Source of the DNA: Oleidesulfovibrio sp047973035
Lineage (GTDB): Bacteria > Desulfobacterota > Desulfovibrionia > Desulfovibrionales > Desulfovibrionaceae
DNA length: 64,000 nucleotides
Direction: 5' to 3'
NCBI RefSeq assembly: GCF_047973035.1
Contig: NZ_JBKEBF010000046.1
Location: forward strand, 80,967-144,966
Part shown: positions 1 to 8,839 of the stretch, piece after piece
Position numbering within the stretch: position 1 is the first letter of the stretch
How the letters are laid out: the number at the start of each line of letters is the position of its first letter
Position numbers and translations under genes: made by a program
The notes under the pieces: generated by a model
Told to the model about the DNA's origin: nothing
Databases searched by the model: none
The model's input: only the letters and a program-made list of their open reading frames with translations

Positions 1-699
1 ACCGCACGAATCTGTACAATCGGGTACAAGAGCAGATTTCGGTTCAAAGTTGCGTACGCCATGATCCAGTTCCGCATATTCGCGGTCGCTTATGTACGGA
101 GGGTTAGAAATTATCATGTCGAATGATTCCGCACTGAATATGCCCGTGCTGAAGTCGGCACATATAAAATCAAGCTGTTGAGACACACTGTGCGTTTCAG
201 CGTTGTTTTTGGCAACTGCCAGCGCTTTTGAACTTTTATCGACAGCTACACCATGACAAAGCGCTGACTCTGCAGCGAGGCTAACCGCAATGCATCCGCT
301 ACCCGTGCCGAGATCGGCAAAACGGAAAAGGCGGCCGGATGGTTGCCTGGATACTTCGTTAAGGGCTGTATCAATTAACAGCTCAGTATCGGGGCGGGGG
401 ATGAGAGTGTCTTGCGTAACCTTGAACTGGCGTCCATAGAAGTCCCGTTCGCCTGTCAGGTATGCGACAGGTTCGCCGTTGCCCCGCCGCAGAACAAGCT
501 GTTCCGCAGCAGTATATTGTTCTTCGGTGAGTGGCGTGTCTCTGAGTACCAGCAGGCGGAGCCGTTCTATTTTCAGAACGTGCGCCAGCAGCATCTCTGC
601 GGAGAGCCTTGGAGAATCAACCGCCTTCCCTGTCAGGTAGACAGAGAAGGCGGTAATAGTATCACGGATAGTGCGTGAAGCAGGAGCAGGTGAGATCAT
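1..699 (-). CDS. prmC: Release factor glutamine methyltransferase PrmC (3' end outside window)
   Basis: Methylates the glutamine of the GGQ motif of peptide-chain release factors using SAM. Reading the minus strand from the ATG at 699 gives an N-terminal helical domain (MISPAPASRTIRDTI...), then a Rossmann methyltransferase core with a FADLGTGSGCIAVSL motif I and the diagnostic NPPY (SNPPYISDRE) substrate-glutamine motif near residue 190. The start codon directly follows the prfA stop (TAA-ATG), so translation is probably coupled to prfA, its own substrate. The gene runs off the left edge, so about 233 residues are visible out of a usual 280-290. Family assignment is firm. Confidence 0.93.
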   Translation of the reverse strand, partial: MISPAPASRTIRDTITAFSVYLTGKAVDSPRLSAEMLLAHVLKIERLRLLVLRDTPLTEEQYTAAEQLVLRRGNGEPVAYLTGERDFYGRQFKVTQDTLIPRPDTELLIDTALNEVSRQPSGRLFRFADLGTGSGCIAVSLAAESALCHGVAVDKSSKALAVAKNNAETHSVSQQLDFICADFSTGIFSAESFDMIISNPPYISDREYAELDHGVRNFEPKSALVPDCTDSCG

Positions 700-1773
700 T
701 TATTGTATGTTGGCCTGAGCCTGAAGTGCTTCGGTTTGTGCCTGCGTGATAAGGGCATCAAGCATTTCATCGATATGGCCTTCCATAAAGGAGTCAAGCT
801 TGTACAGCGTCAGGTTGATGCGGTGATCTGTAACGCGTCCCTGCGGGAAGTTGTACGTGCGGATACGCCCTGAGCGGTCGCCGGTACCCACAAGGCTGCG
901 GCGTTGCTCTGCCATTTCGGCGTGATGCTTGTCTTCCTGCGCCTGCAGCAGGCGGGAAGCAAGAATTTTTAGTGCCTTGGCTTTGTTTTTGTGCTGCGAC
1001 TTTTCATCCTGACAGGCGACAGTGATGCCTGTGGGGATGTGGGTGACGCGTACGGCCGAGTCCGTGGTGTTAACAGACTGGCCGCCGGGGCCGGAAGAGC
1101 GGTACACATCAAAGCGCAGGTCTTCTGTCTTCATGTCCAGTTCTACATCGTCAGCTTCGGGCATAATGGCAACAGTGGCTGCAGAGGTGTGAATACGGCC
1201 CTGCGTTTCTGTAGCAGGCACACGTTGTACGCGGTGGGTGCCGGATTCAAACTTCATGCGGCTGTATACTTTGTCGCCGGAAATGAGTGCGATAATTTCC
1301 TTGTAGCCGCCGGAGTCTGTTTCCGAGCTGCTCAGCACTTCCACCCGCCAGCCAAGAGTTTCCGCATGGCGTATGTACATACGGAACAGGTCTGCGGCAA
1401 ACAGGGCCGCTTCTTCACCACCAGTGCCGGCACGAATTTCAAGAACGACGTTCTTCTCGTCCATGGGGTCTTTAGGCAGCAGCAACAGAGTGAGCTCGTG
1501 CTCCATTTCGGGCAGGCGCTTTTCAATGGAATCGATTTCCTCTTTGGCCATTGCCTGAATATCAGGGTCGCTGTCGCGAAGCATATCCTTGTTTTCTGCC
1601 AGCTCGCCTGTCAGTCTGCGGTAATCGCGGAATACTTCCACGATTTCCTTGAGGTCGGAGTGCGCTTTGGTCAGCTTGCGGTAGCGTTCCTGATCATTGA
1701 AAATATCAGGAGCGCTGAGCTGCTGCTCCAGATCTTCGAACTGGCGTTCAAGGTGTTCAAGTTTAGAGAACAT
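700..1773 (-). CDS. prfA: Peptide chain release factor 1
   Basis: Reads UAA and UAG stop codons and triggers release of the finished protein on the ribosome. The 357-residue product has the normal RF1 length, the N-terminal helical domain, the stop-codon-reading PAT tripeptide (QRVPATETQGRIH, about residue 186), which separates RF1 from RF2 (SPF), and the catalytic GGQ (SSGPGGQSVNTTD, about residue 230). It is the third gene of a minus-strand rpmE / DUF1385 / prfA / prmC operon. The gap to the upstream DUF1385 gene is about five bases and the prmC start directly abuts its stop. Confidence 0.97.
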   Translation of the reverse strand: MFSKLEHLERQFEDLEQQLSAPDIFNDQERYRKLTKAHSDLKEIVEVFRDYRRLTGELAENKDMLRDSDPDIQAMAKEEIDSIEKRLPEMEHELTLLLLPKDPMDEKNVVLEIRAGTGGEEAALFAADLFRMYIRHAETLGWRVEVLSSSETDSGGYKEIIALISGDKVYSRMKFESGTHRVQRVPATETQGRIHTSAATVAIMPEADDVELDMKTEDLRFDVYRSSGPGGQSVNTTDSAVRVTHIPTGITVACQDEKSQHKNKAKALKILASRLLQAQEDKHHAEMAEQRRSLVGTGDRSGRIRTYNFPQGRVTDHRINLTLYKLDSFMEGHIDEMLDALITQAQTEALQAQANIQ

Positions 1774-1778
1774 CGAAA

Positions 1779-2792
1779 TTACTCCGAATAACTATATTCT
1801 GGGGTCTCAATTTCATTGCCGGCGTCAGGGCCCAGAGCTTCGCGCAGAGCTACTATGGCTACTTCGATCTGCTTTTCATCTGGCTCATGCGTAGTAAGCA
1901 TCTGCAAAAGCATGCCCGGAGCGCTCAGGATTTTTCCGAGCAGCGAACCTTCCAGTCGTGCAGCTACCTTGATGATCTCATACGCCATAGCGCTGATAGG
2001 CAGCATAAGCAGCAGCTTAACGAAGATTATGAAAGCATGCTTGTAGATGGTCCCTTCAGGCGTCCATGCCATAAGCACAAGCGGGACAAGCACTGTGTGC
2101 AGAATAATGGAGATGGACAGCACAAAAAGCAGAAAAGTCGTGCCGCACCGTGGGTGCAATCTGCTGCGCAGAATCGCCGACGACGGTGTAACCGCGCCGC
2201 CCTGCTCGTAGGCCCAGATTACTTTGTGCTCGGCTCCGTGGTATTGGAATACGCGCCGGATGTCTGGTACAAAAGATATAGCCAGAATGTAGCCGATGAA
2301 AATAAGAAATTTGAACAGGCCGTCCCAGATGTGGAACGAAATGCCTTCTACGTCGCCGGAAAGTCCCAGCCATGTCATACCCATGGTGAACAGATGCGGC
2401 AGGACAACAAAAAGTCCCAGCGCCATGGCGATGGAGACGATAAGCGTTGCCACCAGATGCCACGGCTTCAGCTCTTCTTCACCTTCGTCGCCTTCTGCTA
2501 CCTGCATGGCGGAGAAGTTGAGGGCTTTGATGCCGTTGACCATGGTTTCGACAAGGATAGGAAATCCGCGGACCCAGGGGCGTGCAAGCCACGTTGCGCG
2601 GGTAAGGCTGAACCACGGGCGTCTTTCGACAACAATGGTTCCGTCGGGGCGTCTGACTGCGATGGCAAGGCGGTCCTTGCTGCGCATCATAACCCCTTCC
2701 ATGACAGCCTGACCGCCTACGGTACAGGCGGACTGGGAAAGTAACAGACGATTGATGGTGCCGGCGAACCGGCGGATGGTGCTTTTTATCAC
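1779..2792 (-). CDS. DUF1385 family membrane protein (YqhQ-like)
   Basis: A 337-residue protein with the family signature VGGQAVMEGVMMRSKDR near residue 26, followed by at least three hydrophobic membrane segments (about residues 113-140, 158-177 and 220-245) and a C-terminal soluble part. The function of the DUF1385/YqhQ family is not established. The likely start is a GTG preceded by a G-rich ribosome site (GGGGGAAAC). Its position between rpmE and prfA suggests a link to translation or envelope housekeeping, but that is inference. Confidence 0.88.
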   Translation of the reverse strand: MIKSTIRRFAGTINRLLLSQSACTVGGQAVMEGVMMRSKDRLAIAVRRPDGTIVVERRPWFSLTRATWLARPWVRGFPILVETMVNGIKALNFSAMQVAEGDEGEEELKPWHLVATLIVSIAMALGLFVVLPHLFTMGMTWLGLSGDVEGISFHIWDGLFKFLIFIGYILAISFVPDIRRVFQYHGAEHKVIWAYEQGGAVTPSSAILRSRLHPRCGTTFLLFVLSISIILHTVLVPLVLMAWTPEGTIYKHAFIIFVKLLLMLPISAMAYEIIKVAARLEGSLLGKILSAPGMLLQMLTTHEPDEKQIEVAIVALREALGPDAGNEIETPEYSYSE

Positions 2793-2822
2793 GTTTCCCC
2801 CGCGTACGGCAGGCTAGTAATG

Positions 2823-2900
2823 CTTCTCCCCGGGAACGCGCAAAAAGCGCATGCCCGGGGAGGAAGAATCACCGACCGGAGAGGTCGGCAACCTCTTTGT
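2823..2900 (-). terminator. Nested hairpins between rpmE and the DUF1385 gene
   Basis: Two structures are visible on the minus strand after the rpmE stop. The first is AGAGGTTGCCGACCTCT, which shares bases with an alternative CCGACC/GGTCGG pairing. The second is a strong stem CTCCCCGGG / CCCGGGGAG (2826-2834 with 2854-2862) enclosing an inner GCGC-A5-GCGC hairpin. There is no clean U tract, so this may be an attenuator or RNA-processing element within the operon rather than a full terminator. Confidence 0.4.
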
Positions 2901-2915
2901 CGGCTGGAAAACGTG

Positions 2916-3125
2916 CTACTTGCTGAACTTGGCGTATTTTTTACGGAAACGGTCAATACGGCCAGCGGTGTCTACAAAGCGCTGCTTGCCGGTGTAGAAC
3001 GGGTGGCAGCCGGAGCAAATTTCAACGTGGACTTCTTCACCTTTGGTGGAAGTGGTGTCGATTTCGTTACCGCAAGCGCAAGTGAGCTTGGTTTTGTACA
3101 CAGTGGGATGGATATTGTCTCTCAT
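2916..3125 (-). CDS. rpmE: 50S ribosomal protein L31
   Basis: A 69-residue L31 protein of the zinc-containing (C+) form: KLTCACGNEI carries the first cysteines and EICSGCHPFYTGKQRF the CxxC pair. The start is chosen at the ATG at 3125 because AAGGAG lies eight bases upstream and the protein then begins MRDNIHPTVYKTK, as usual for the family. A longer in-frame extension has no support. It is the first gene of the rpmE / DUF1385 / prfA / prmC operon, and tlyA diverges from it. Confidence 0.96.
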   Translation of the reverse strand: MRDNIHPTVYKTKLTCACGNEIDTTSTKGEEVHVEICSGCHPFYTGKQRFVDTAGRIDRFRKKYAKFSK

Positions 3126-3341
3126 GAAAATTCTCCTTAACACGGGAAGTGCTGAACCGTTGCCAATACTCCTGAATGGAGCCGTTGGCAAGCTTTTTTC
3201 TTGAGCCCCCTGCCGTGCTGGTGTAGTAGTCAGCGGCGTTGCGGGCCAAGGCCCGCGCAAAACAGCCGGTCTGTCCAGATATTTTACGCGACTGCGCAAG
3301 CAGCACCTAAGCCTGAAAACGATGATTGTCAAGGAAAGAGT

Positions 3342-4091
3342 ATGCCCCGAAAGGAAAGAGCGGATCAATTGGTTTTTGAACAAGGGCTGGCAGAAAGCCG
3401 CGAACAGGCCAAGCGTCTTATCATGGCCGGTAAGGTTTATGTTGTCCGCGGGCAGGCTGAACCTGAACCCGTAACCAAGCCGGGCACGAAATATCCTGAA
3501 GATCTGCGGATGGAGCTTAAAGGAGTTGAGCGTTTTGTCAGCCGCGGCGCGTATAAGCTGCTGACAGCGATAGAAACCTTCGGACTTGATGTGGAGGGAA
3601 TGGTCGCGCTGGATGCAGGCGCCTCAACTGGCGGCTTTACCGACTGCCTGCTTCAGCATGGCGCTGCCCGTGTATATGCTGTTGACGTAGGTAAAAACCA
3701 GCTGCATGAGCGGATGCGGTCCGACAGCCGCGTGGTCAGCATGGAAGGGGTTAATCTGCGCACGGCTCCTGATGACCTTTTACCGGAACAGGTCGATATT
3801 ATTGTGGCGGATGTCTCCTTTATTTCGCTTACGCTTATTCTGCCGGCCTGTGTACGCTTTTTGCGTCGGGGGGGTATTGTTGCCGCACTCATCAAGCCGC
3901 AGTTCGAGGTGGGAGCCGGACAGACCGTCAAAGGCGTGGTACGCGACGAAGCATTGCGGCAGCAGGCCGTGGACAAGGTTCTGGATTTCGCTGTCACCCG
4001 GCTTGGCCTGGAAGTTCAAGGTGTTGTGCCTTCCGCGATAAAAGGCCCCAAAGGCAATCAGGAATACATAGCCTGCCTGCGTCTTTCTTAG
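3342..4091 (+). CDS. tlyA: TlyA family rRNA methyltransferase
   Basis: Predicted 2'-O-methyltransferase acting on rRNA cytidines (TlyA/YqxC family). The 249-residue product has an N-terminal S4 RNA-binding domain (MPRKERADQLVFEQGLAES, residues about 5-65) and an FtsJ/RrmJ-like Rossmann fold with SAM motif LDAGASTGGFTDCLL near residue 91, IIVADVSFISL in the core, and a C-terminal GPKGNQEY segment. The ATG at 3342 follows AAGGAAAGAG and gives the usual family N terminus. Some members are also annotated as haemolysins, but methyltransferase is the better-supported role. Confidence 0.92.
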   Translation: MPRKERADQLVFEQGLAESREQAKRLIMAGKVYVVRGQAEPEPVTKPGTKYPEDLRMELKGVERFVSRGAYKLLTAIETFGLDVEGMVALDAGASTGGFTDCLLQHGAARVYAVDVGKNQLHERMRSDSRVVSMEGVNLRTAPDDLLPEQVDIIVADVSFISLTLILPACVRFLRRGGIVAALIKPQFEVGAGQTVKGVVRDEALRQQAVDKVLDFAVTRLGLEVQGVVPSAIKGPKGNQEYIACLRLS

Positions 4092-4191
4092 GAAAAATCA
4101 ATTTTTAAGGCTTGTTACGTCTTGATTAGCAAAAAAATGCCAGTACTGTCACTCCTGTTTTGTGTTGTGCAACCAATACAGGAGGGGGCCG

Positions 4192-6498
4192 ATGCGTTTT
4201 CGGAGTATTGCAACCGAGCTTACTCTGGTTGTTATGGTGCTGGTTGTTGCCGCACTGGCGGCATTGTCGTTGTATGTAACCCAGTCAACACGCCGGATAG
4301 TTCTTTCTACACAGATAGATGGAATGACCCAGTCCAGAGCCGTCACTGGACGGATGTTGCAGGATTTTGTTCAGAGCAGCCGTTCGTTGGTAGCGCAGCT
4401 GGCTGAAGACAGAAACATAGTCAATGGCGCCTTTGCCGAAGACGAGCAGGGGCGTGTTTCGTTGCAGAATCAGATGACTGTGCGACCGGAACTGGTGGCT
4501 TTGGTTGTCGTGAATAAGCAAGGTCAGCGCACCATGGCTGCACAGCAGGCGGGGTCTTCTGGAATTCCGCCAAATATTGTGCATTCTTTTGCGCAGCAGC
4601 TGGTGGGGGCTGACGCGCAGGAATCCTTCATTGCCGGCCAGCCGGTACCCGTCAAAGGGCTTGTTTTTGCCATCGGCCATCAGGTCAGGGACTACATAGA
4701 CGGCAGCCTTGCAGGCGGGCTTATTGCCTTTATCGATCTTACTCCATTCATAAATAACTATATATCCCCCATCAGATTTGCCGGCACCGGTTATGCTTAT
4801 ATGACCGATGCGGAAGGCAATATCATGGTACATCCCGATACTTCACTTGTGGGGCGCCACCCTTCTGTTTCTGATGCCGTCCTTGCTGCAGAAGCAGCAG
4901 GCAAGCAATGGTTCCGGTACGAGTTCGGCGGGCTGACCAAGTTGCAGGTTTTTGAGCGTATTCCGGCCACGGGCTGGGTTCTCAGCTATACTGTCAACGA
5001 AAGAGAGCTGGCCGAAGCGGCCAATGCGCAACGTACAATCATTATTGTGGCGGGTGTGCTGATTGTGCTGGTGTTGGCTGTTGCCGTCATATGGGGCGTG
5101 CGCAGGTTTGTTAGTGTGCCCATAGGCAGAATCAGCAAATTTGCCGAACGTCTTTCCGACGGTGATTTTGACGCGGATATCGAAGGCTCATTCCGGTATG
5201 AGCTGGCAGAGCTGGCGAGTGACCTGCGGGCAACCCGGGGAGCTTTAAAGGAACGTTTCGGTTTTTCGCAGGGGGTGCTGGCAGGTATAACGTTGCCGTG
5301 CCTTGTCACAGGAGTTGACGGTAATACTACCTATGCCAACGAAGCTCTGGCTCAGCTTTTTGATATCTCCGGCGGGGCGGACTCTCTGATCGGGCGCAAT
5401 CCGGCAGAATCTTTATATCGCGACCCCGCACGTCGCACTGTAGCTGCAGACGCCCGCGAGAAGGAATGTCAGGTCACCCGCGAGGTTGTTTTTCAGGGCG
5501 TAAACGGAAAAGATCGCATTCTTTCAATCACCGCCACTCCTGTTTACGACCTTGACGGCGAGCAACTCGGGGTATTCGCGCTCTATGTCGAAATGACTGA
5601 AATCCGTGCCGCTGAAGCACGTCTTCGGGCACAGCGTCAACGTATGGCGCAGGCTGCTTCGGCAGCGGAATCCATATCACAGACTCTGAGCAGTGCGGCG
5701 CAGACATTAAGCAGGCAGATTACAGAGTCCCGCTCCGGAGCGGAAACACAGCAGCACCGATTGCATGAAACTCTGGCAGCCATTGAACAAATGAACAGCA
5801 GTGTGCTGGATGTGGCACACAATGCGGGAAAGGCTGCCACCAACGCGGAGGATGTTGCAGACCGTGCACGTCAGGGGGCATCAACCGTGTATGAAACCCT
5901 CAGCGCTATGAATCATATGCGGGACGAAGCTGAGGGACTGCGGTCTAAAATGACTATATTGAGCGGACAGGCTGTAGAGATCGGCAAGGTTATGAATGTC
6001 ATTAATGATATTGCCGACCAGACAAACCTGCTGGCTCTTAATGCTGCCATAGAAGCTGCCCGCGCAGGTGATGCCGGACGCGGTTTTGCCGTCGTGGCGG
6101 ATGAAGTGCGCAAACTTGCGGAAAAGACAATGCAGGCCACGCGGGAAGTAGGTTCTGCTATCAAGGCTATTCAGAGCGGAGCCGACGATGCGGCGCAGGG
6201 TACTGATAAAGCGGCACAGGCTGTTGTCCGCGGTACGGCGCTTGCCGAATCTTCCGGCACGGCTCTTGATGCAATCCGCGAGATGGTGGAAGCCTCTGCA
6301 TCAGAAATTGCAGCGATAGCCGCCGCTGCCGAAGAACAATCAGCTTCTTCCGCTGAAATCAGTCAGGCAACAGCTCAGGTGGATGGTATCTCACAGGAAA
6401 CTGCGCGGATTCTGGGAGAGTCTGCCGGAGCTGTTGGTGAACTGGTCGGGATGGTCGACAGGCTGCATAAACTCATTGCCCAGATGCAGCAGGAATAG
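4192..6498 (+). CDS. Methyl-accepting chemotaxis protein, Cache-HAMP-PAS-signalling
   Basis: Membrane chemoreceptor of 768 residues. TM1 is at about residues 9-29. A periplasmic Cache-type sensor domain follows to about 275, then TM2 (IIIVAGVLIVLVLAVAVIWGV), a HAMP domain, a cytoplasmic PAS domain (about 370-480) and the MCP signalling coiled coil. The hairpin tip that contacts CheA/CheW is conserved (ADQTNLLALNAAIEAARAG, from about residue 606). The ATG at 4192 is preceded by a strong AGGAGGGGG. No CheR-binding pentapeptide is seen at the C terminus. A second sensory input through PAS suggests combined extracellular and redox or internal sensing. Confidence 0.93.
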   Translation: MRFRSIATELTLVVMVLVVAALAALSLYVTQSTRRIVLSTQIDGMTQSRAVTGRMLQDFVQSSRSLVAQLAEDRNIVNGAFAEDEQGRVSLQNQMTVRPELVALVVVNKQGQRTMAAQQAGSSGIPPNIVHSFAQQLVGADAQESFIAGQPVPVKGLVFAIGHQVRDYIDGSLAGGLIAFIDLTPFINNYISPIRFAGTGYAYMTDAEGNIMVHPDTSLVGRHPSVSDAVLAAEAAGKQWFRYEFGGLTKLQVFERIPATGWVLSYTVNERELAEAANAQRTIIIVAGVLIVLVLAVAVIWGVRRFVSVPIGRISKFAERLSDGDFDADIEGSFRYELAELASDLRATRGALKERFGFSQGVLAGITLPCLVTGVDGNTTYANEALAQLFDISGGADSLIGRNPAESLYRDPARRTVAADAREKECQVTREVVFQGVNGKDRILSITATPVYDLDGEQLGVFALYVEMTEIRAAEARLRAQRQRMAQAASAAESISQTLSSAAQTLSRQITESRSGAETQQHRLHETLAAIEQMNSSVLDVAHNAGKAATNAEDVADRARQGASTVYETLSAMNHMRDEAEGLRSKMTILSGQAVEIGKVMNVINDIADQTNLLALNAAIEAARAGDAGRGFAVVADEVRKLAEKTMQATREVGSAIKAIQSGADDAAQGTDKAAQAVVRGTALAESSGTALDAIREMVEASASEIAAIAAAAEEQSASSAEISQATAQVDGISQETARILGESAGAVGELVGMVDRLHKLIAQMQQE

Positions 6499-6676
6499 TA
6501 CTGTTTAACAAGTATCTGCTCGTAATAATACTGTTTGATTGCGTAGCAGTCCGGCATGAGGCACGACTTCGGGTGGTTGTGCCCGTATATTGTTCAGGCT
6601 TTTTGCCGAAGCAAGAGACCGACGAGATGGTCAAATCACACAGCACATCTTTACACAGCATTTTAAGGAGAGAGGC

Positions 6677-7828
6677 ATGATTTTGAAGTCGAAAAAGACA
6701 TTGCTGGCTGCACTTGGACTTGTAGCCCTGTTCTTGATTTTCGGTGCGTTTTCCTGCAGTGGCGACAATACTGTAGAGCGCACTCCTGAAGCTGCATTGG
6801 AAGCTTTGAAGGACGGTAACGCCCGTTTTGCTGCCAATGAAGCCATCCATCCCCGTACTGATGCCGAGCGCCTTGCTCAGGCCGGTTCCGAAAGTCAGGG
6901 CGACCACGCATACGCCACCGTACTGGCATGTTCTGACTCCCGTGTGCCTGTTGAGCGTCTGTTTGATGCCGGTGTCATGGATATTTTTGTTGTCCGCGTT
7001 GCCGGCAACGTTGTTCAGGGTGACGAGGCAGGCTCCATTGAGTACGGACTTGCTCACGTAAACACCCCTGTACTGGTTGTACTGGGCCATACCCAGTGCG
7101 GCGCTGTAACGGCGGTAACTGCAGCTGTAGAAGGTCATGGTCACGAGCTTGAGCGCAATATCCCCGCGCTGGATGCCCCCATCGCACCTGCTGTTAAAAA
7201 GGCGATGAGCGATCATCCCGACAAGCATGGTGCAGACCTTGTGCCTTACGGCATTGAAAACAACGTCTGGCAGAACATCCGCAATCTGTTTATGGTCAGC
7301 CCTGCCACCCGTGAATTGGTGAAGTCCGGCAAGACCAAAATTGTCGGCGCTATCTATGATGTCTCCACAGGTAAAGTTAGCTGGCTGTCTGAAAAGCGCG
7401 TAGGCGAGATTCTGGCAGAAGTGGAAGCCGACCCCGCGCGCGCTATGAACGCCATGGCCGAACCTGTAAAAGCTGAAGCAGCTCCTGCTGCCGCTGAAGA
7501 AGTGGCAGAGCAGGTTGAAGTTGTAGAAGTCGTTGAAGTGGAAGAAGTTGTGGAAGCGGCTCCTGCTGCTGTAGAACAGGTTGAGAATGCGACTGCTCCT
7601 GTTGCCGCAGAAGTTGCTGCTCAGGCTGAAGAAGTGCAGGAAGAAACAGCTGCACCTTGCCCCGGCATGATGAAGTCCATTGATACGAATGCAATCCATG
7701 CAGAAGCTGCTCTTCAGCAAGCCCAGCGTGCTGCCGAAGCCGCTGCCATTGCTGCCGCTGCCGCTCAGGAAGCCGCACAAGCTGCTCAGGCTGCTGCAAA
7801 GGCTGCTGAAGCTGTACAGGCTCAATAA
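6677..7828 (+). CDS. Exported beta-carbonic anhydrase with long Ala/Glu-rich tail
   Basis: Interconverts CO2 and bicarbonate. The beta-class zinc and catalytic residues are present: ACSDSRVPVE (Cys and Asp-Arg pair near residue 83) and LGHTQCGAVT (His and Cys near 137-140). The N terminus (MILKSKKTLLAALGLVALF...GAFSC) is a signal sequence ending in a cysteine, so the enzyme is probably an exported lipoprotein, although the lipobox is not perfect. After the catalytic domain, about 130 residues form a low-complexity tail rich in Ala, Glu, Val and Gln, interrupted by one APCPGMM stretch. The ATG at 6677 has AAGGAG upstream. 383 residues, against about 200-230 for the plain enzyme. Confidence 0.9.
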   Translation: MILKSKKTLLAALGLVALFLIFGAFSCSGDNTVERTPEAALEALKDGNARFAANEAIHPRTDAERLAQAGSESQGDHAYATVLACSDSRVPVERLFDAGVMDIFVVRVAGNVVQGDEAGSIEYGLAHVNTPVLVVLGHTQCGAVTAVTAAVEGHGHELERNIPALDAPIAPAVKKAMSDHPDKHGADLVPYGIENNVWQNIRNLFMVSPATRELVKSGKTKIVGAIYDVSTGKVSWLSEKRVGEILAEVEADPARAMNAMAEPVKAEAAPAAAEEVAEQVEVVEVVEVEEVVEAAPAAVEQVENATAPVAAEVAAQAEEVQEETAAPCPGMMKSIDTNAIHAEAALQQAQRAAEAAAIAAAAAQEAAQAAQAAAKAAEAVQAQ

Positions 7829-7856
7829 GCTGCCGCACACGTAAAAATGCTATGCA

Positions 7857-7887
7857 CGCCGGACTCATCTGAGTCCGGCGTTTTTTT
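7857..7887 (+). terminator. Intrinsic terminator after the carbonic anhydrase gene
   Basis: Perfect 11-bp stem CGCCGGACTCA / TGAGTCCGGCG with a two-base loop, followed directly by seven T. Confidence 0.93.
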
Positions 7888-8201
7888 GTATGCAGCCCCA
7901 CTATGCTGGGGTATCTTTTCGCGCAGAAAAAGAACGGTTGTGCGTATGCCGGCTGCGGCAACTGTGTGGCTGGCGTTCAGCTGAAAGGTACGTTGCTGTA
8001 CCGTTGTTAACTGACGAGGGCTGCAAAAACGGCCTTTAAATAAGTACATTCCGTGCTGCCCATTTTCTGCAAAAGGGTATTGCCTGATAGTGTTATCAGC
8101 GTGAAAAAGAGCGGGCCTTGCTCCGGCGGAGTTCGGAGGAAGAGTAGGGATGAGGCCTGCTGACGGTATTGGGATTGATACAGGGTTCGTTGAATGCTCT
8201 T
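7888..8201. other. Intergenic stretch with no recognised gene
   Basis: About 310 bases between two convergent terminators. A short CCCC...GGGG hairpin lies at 7895-7910. Nothing else is recognisable, and no open frame has a convincing start. Confidence 0.5.
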
Positions 8202-8238
8202 AAAACACGAAAGCCGCCAATCAGTATGGCGGCTTTCG
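8202..8238 (-). terminator. Intrinsic terminator after mntP
   Basis: On the minus strand an 11-bp stem CGAAAGCCGCC / GGCGGCTTTCG is followed by TGTTTTA. It lies about 25 bases after the mntP stop. Confidence 0.85.
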
Positions 8239-8263
8239 TATAAGTATATATGAGCGAGGCATG

Positions 8264-8839
8264 TTAGCCGAACACACCGCTCTCATGCAGAATTTTAAAG
8301 CCGATTCCCAGCAGCACGGCGCCGCCCAGTATCTCGGCATACTGCGACAGTTTGCCTGAGTTTGCCAGAATACGTCCCACATGCATGCCTGCGGCAGAAA
8401 AGCCAAGGCATACCAGGCCGATAATAATTGCAGGGAACCATATGGATACACCAAGCATGGAGATGGTTACCCCGACCGCAAGAGCATCAATGCTGGTGGC
8501 AACAGAAAGCATGATGAGAGATGCGCCTTTAGTGGGGTCAGCCAGACCGCATTCTGCAGTATCATCTTGCTCGAACGCTTCTTTAAGCATTTTCAGCCCG
8601 ATGAACGCCAGCAGAGCAAAGGCTATCCAGTGCGCCCAACCTTCTACGAAGCTGCGTATACTCTGGCCCATAACCCAGCCGATAACAGGCATAAGCGCCT
8701 GAAAAAGACCGAAGTGCCATGCCAGCCGGAAGGTCTGTCTGTGCGAAACCACCCGCAACCGGCATCCTGTAGCTATGGAAACAGCCAGCGCATCCATGGC
8801 AAGCGCCACAGCCACGGCCAGCAGTTCTGGCATCGTCAT
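8264..8839 (-). CDS. mntP: Manganese efflux pump MntP
   Basis: Exports Mn2+ across the inner membrane. The 191-residue product has six predicted membrane helices in two DUF204 repeats, each with the signature acidic motif (AMDALAVSIATG near residue 18 and SIDALAVGVTIS near 110). The ATG at 8839 overlaps the stop of the upstream marR gene (TAATG), so the two are translationally coupled. A second ATG two codons later is possible. No yybP-ykoY-type riboswitch could fit because there is no leader, so control probably comes from the coupled MarR protein. Confidence 0.93.
   Translation of the reverse strand: MTMPELLAVAVALAMDALAVSIATGCRLRVVSHRQTFRLAWHFGLFQALMPVIGWVMGQSIRSFVEGWAHWIAFALLAFIGLKMLKEAFEQDDTAECGLADPTKGASLIMLSVATSIDALAVGVTISMLGVSIWFPAIIIGLVCLGFSAAGMHVGRILANSGKLSQYAEILGGAVLLGIGFKILHESGVFG

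Noticed and set aside
6473..7840. A 455-codon open frame opposite the carbonic anhydrase gene
   Set aside because: Ser/Phe/Cys-rich composition follows from reading the Ala/Glu-rich gene backwards. No start site or conserved motif.
7443..7961. A Gln/Leu-rich 172-codon frame on the minus strand
   Set aside because: It is the reverse of the Ala/Glu repeats of the carbonic anhydrase tail.
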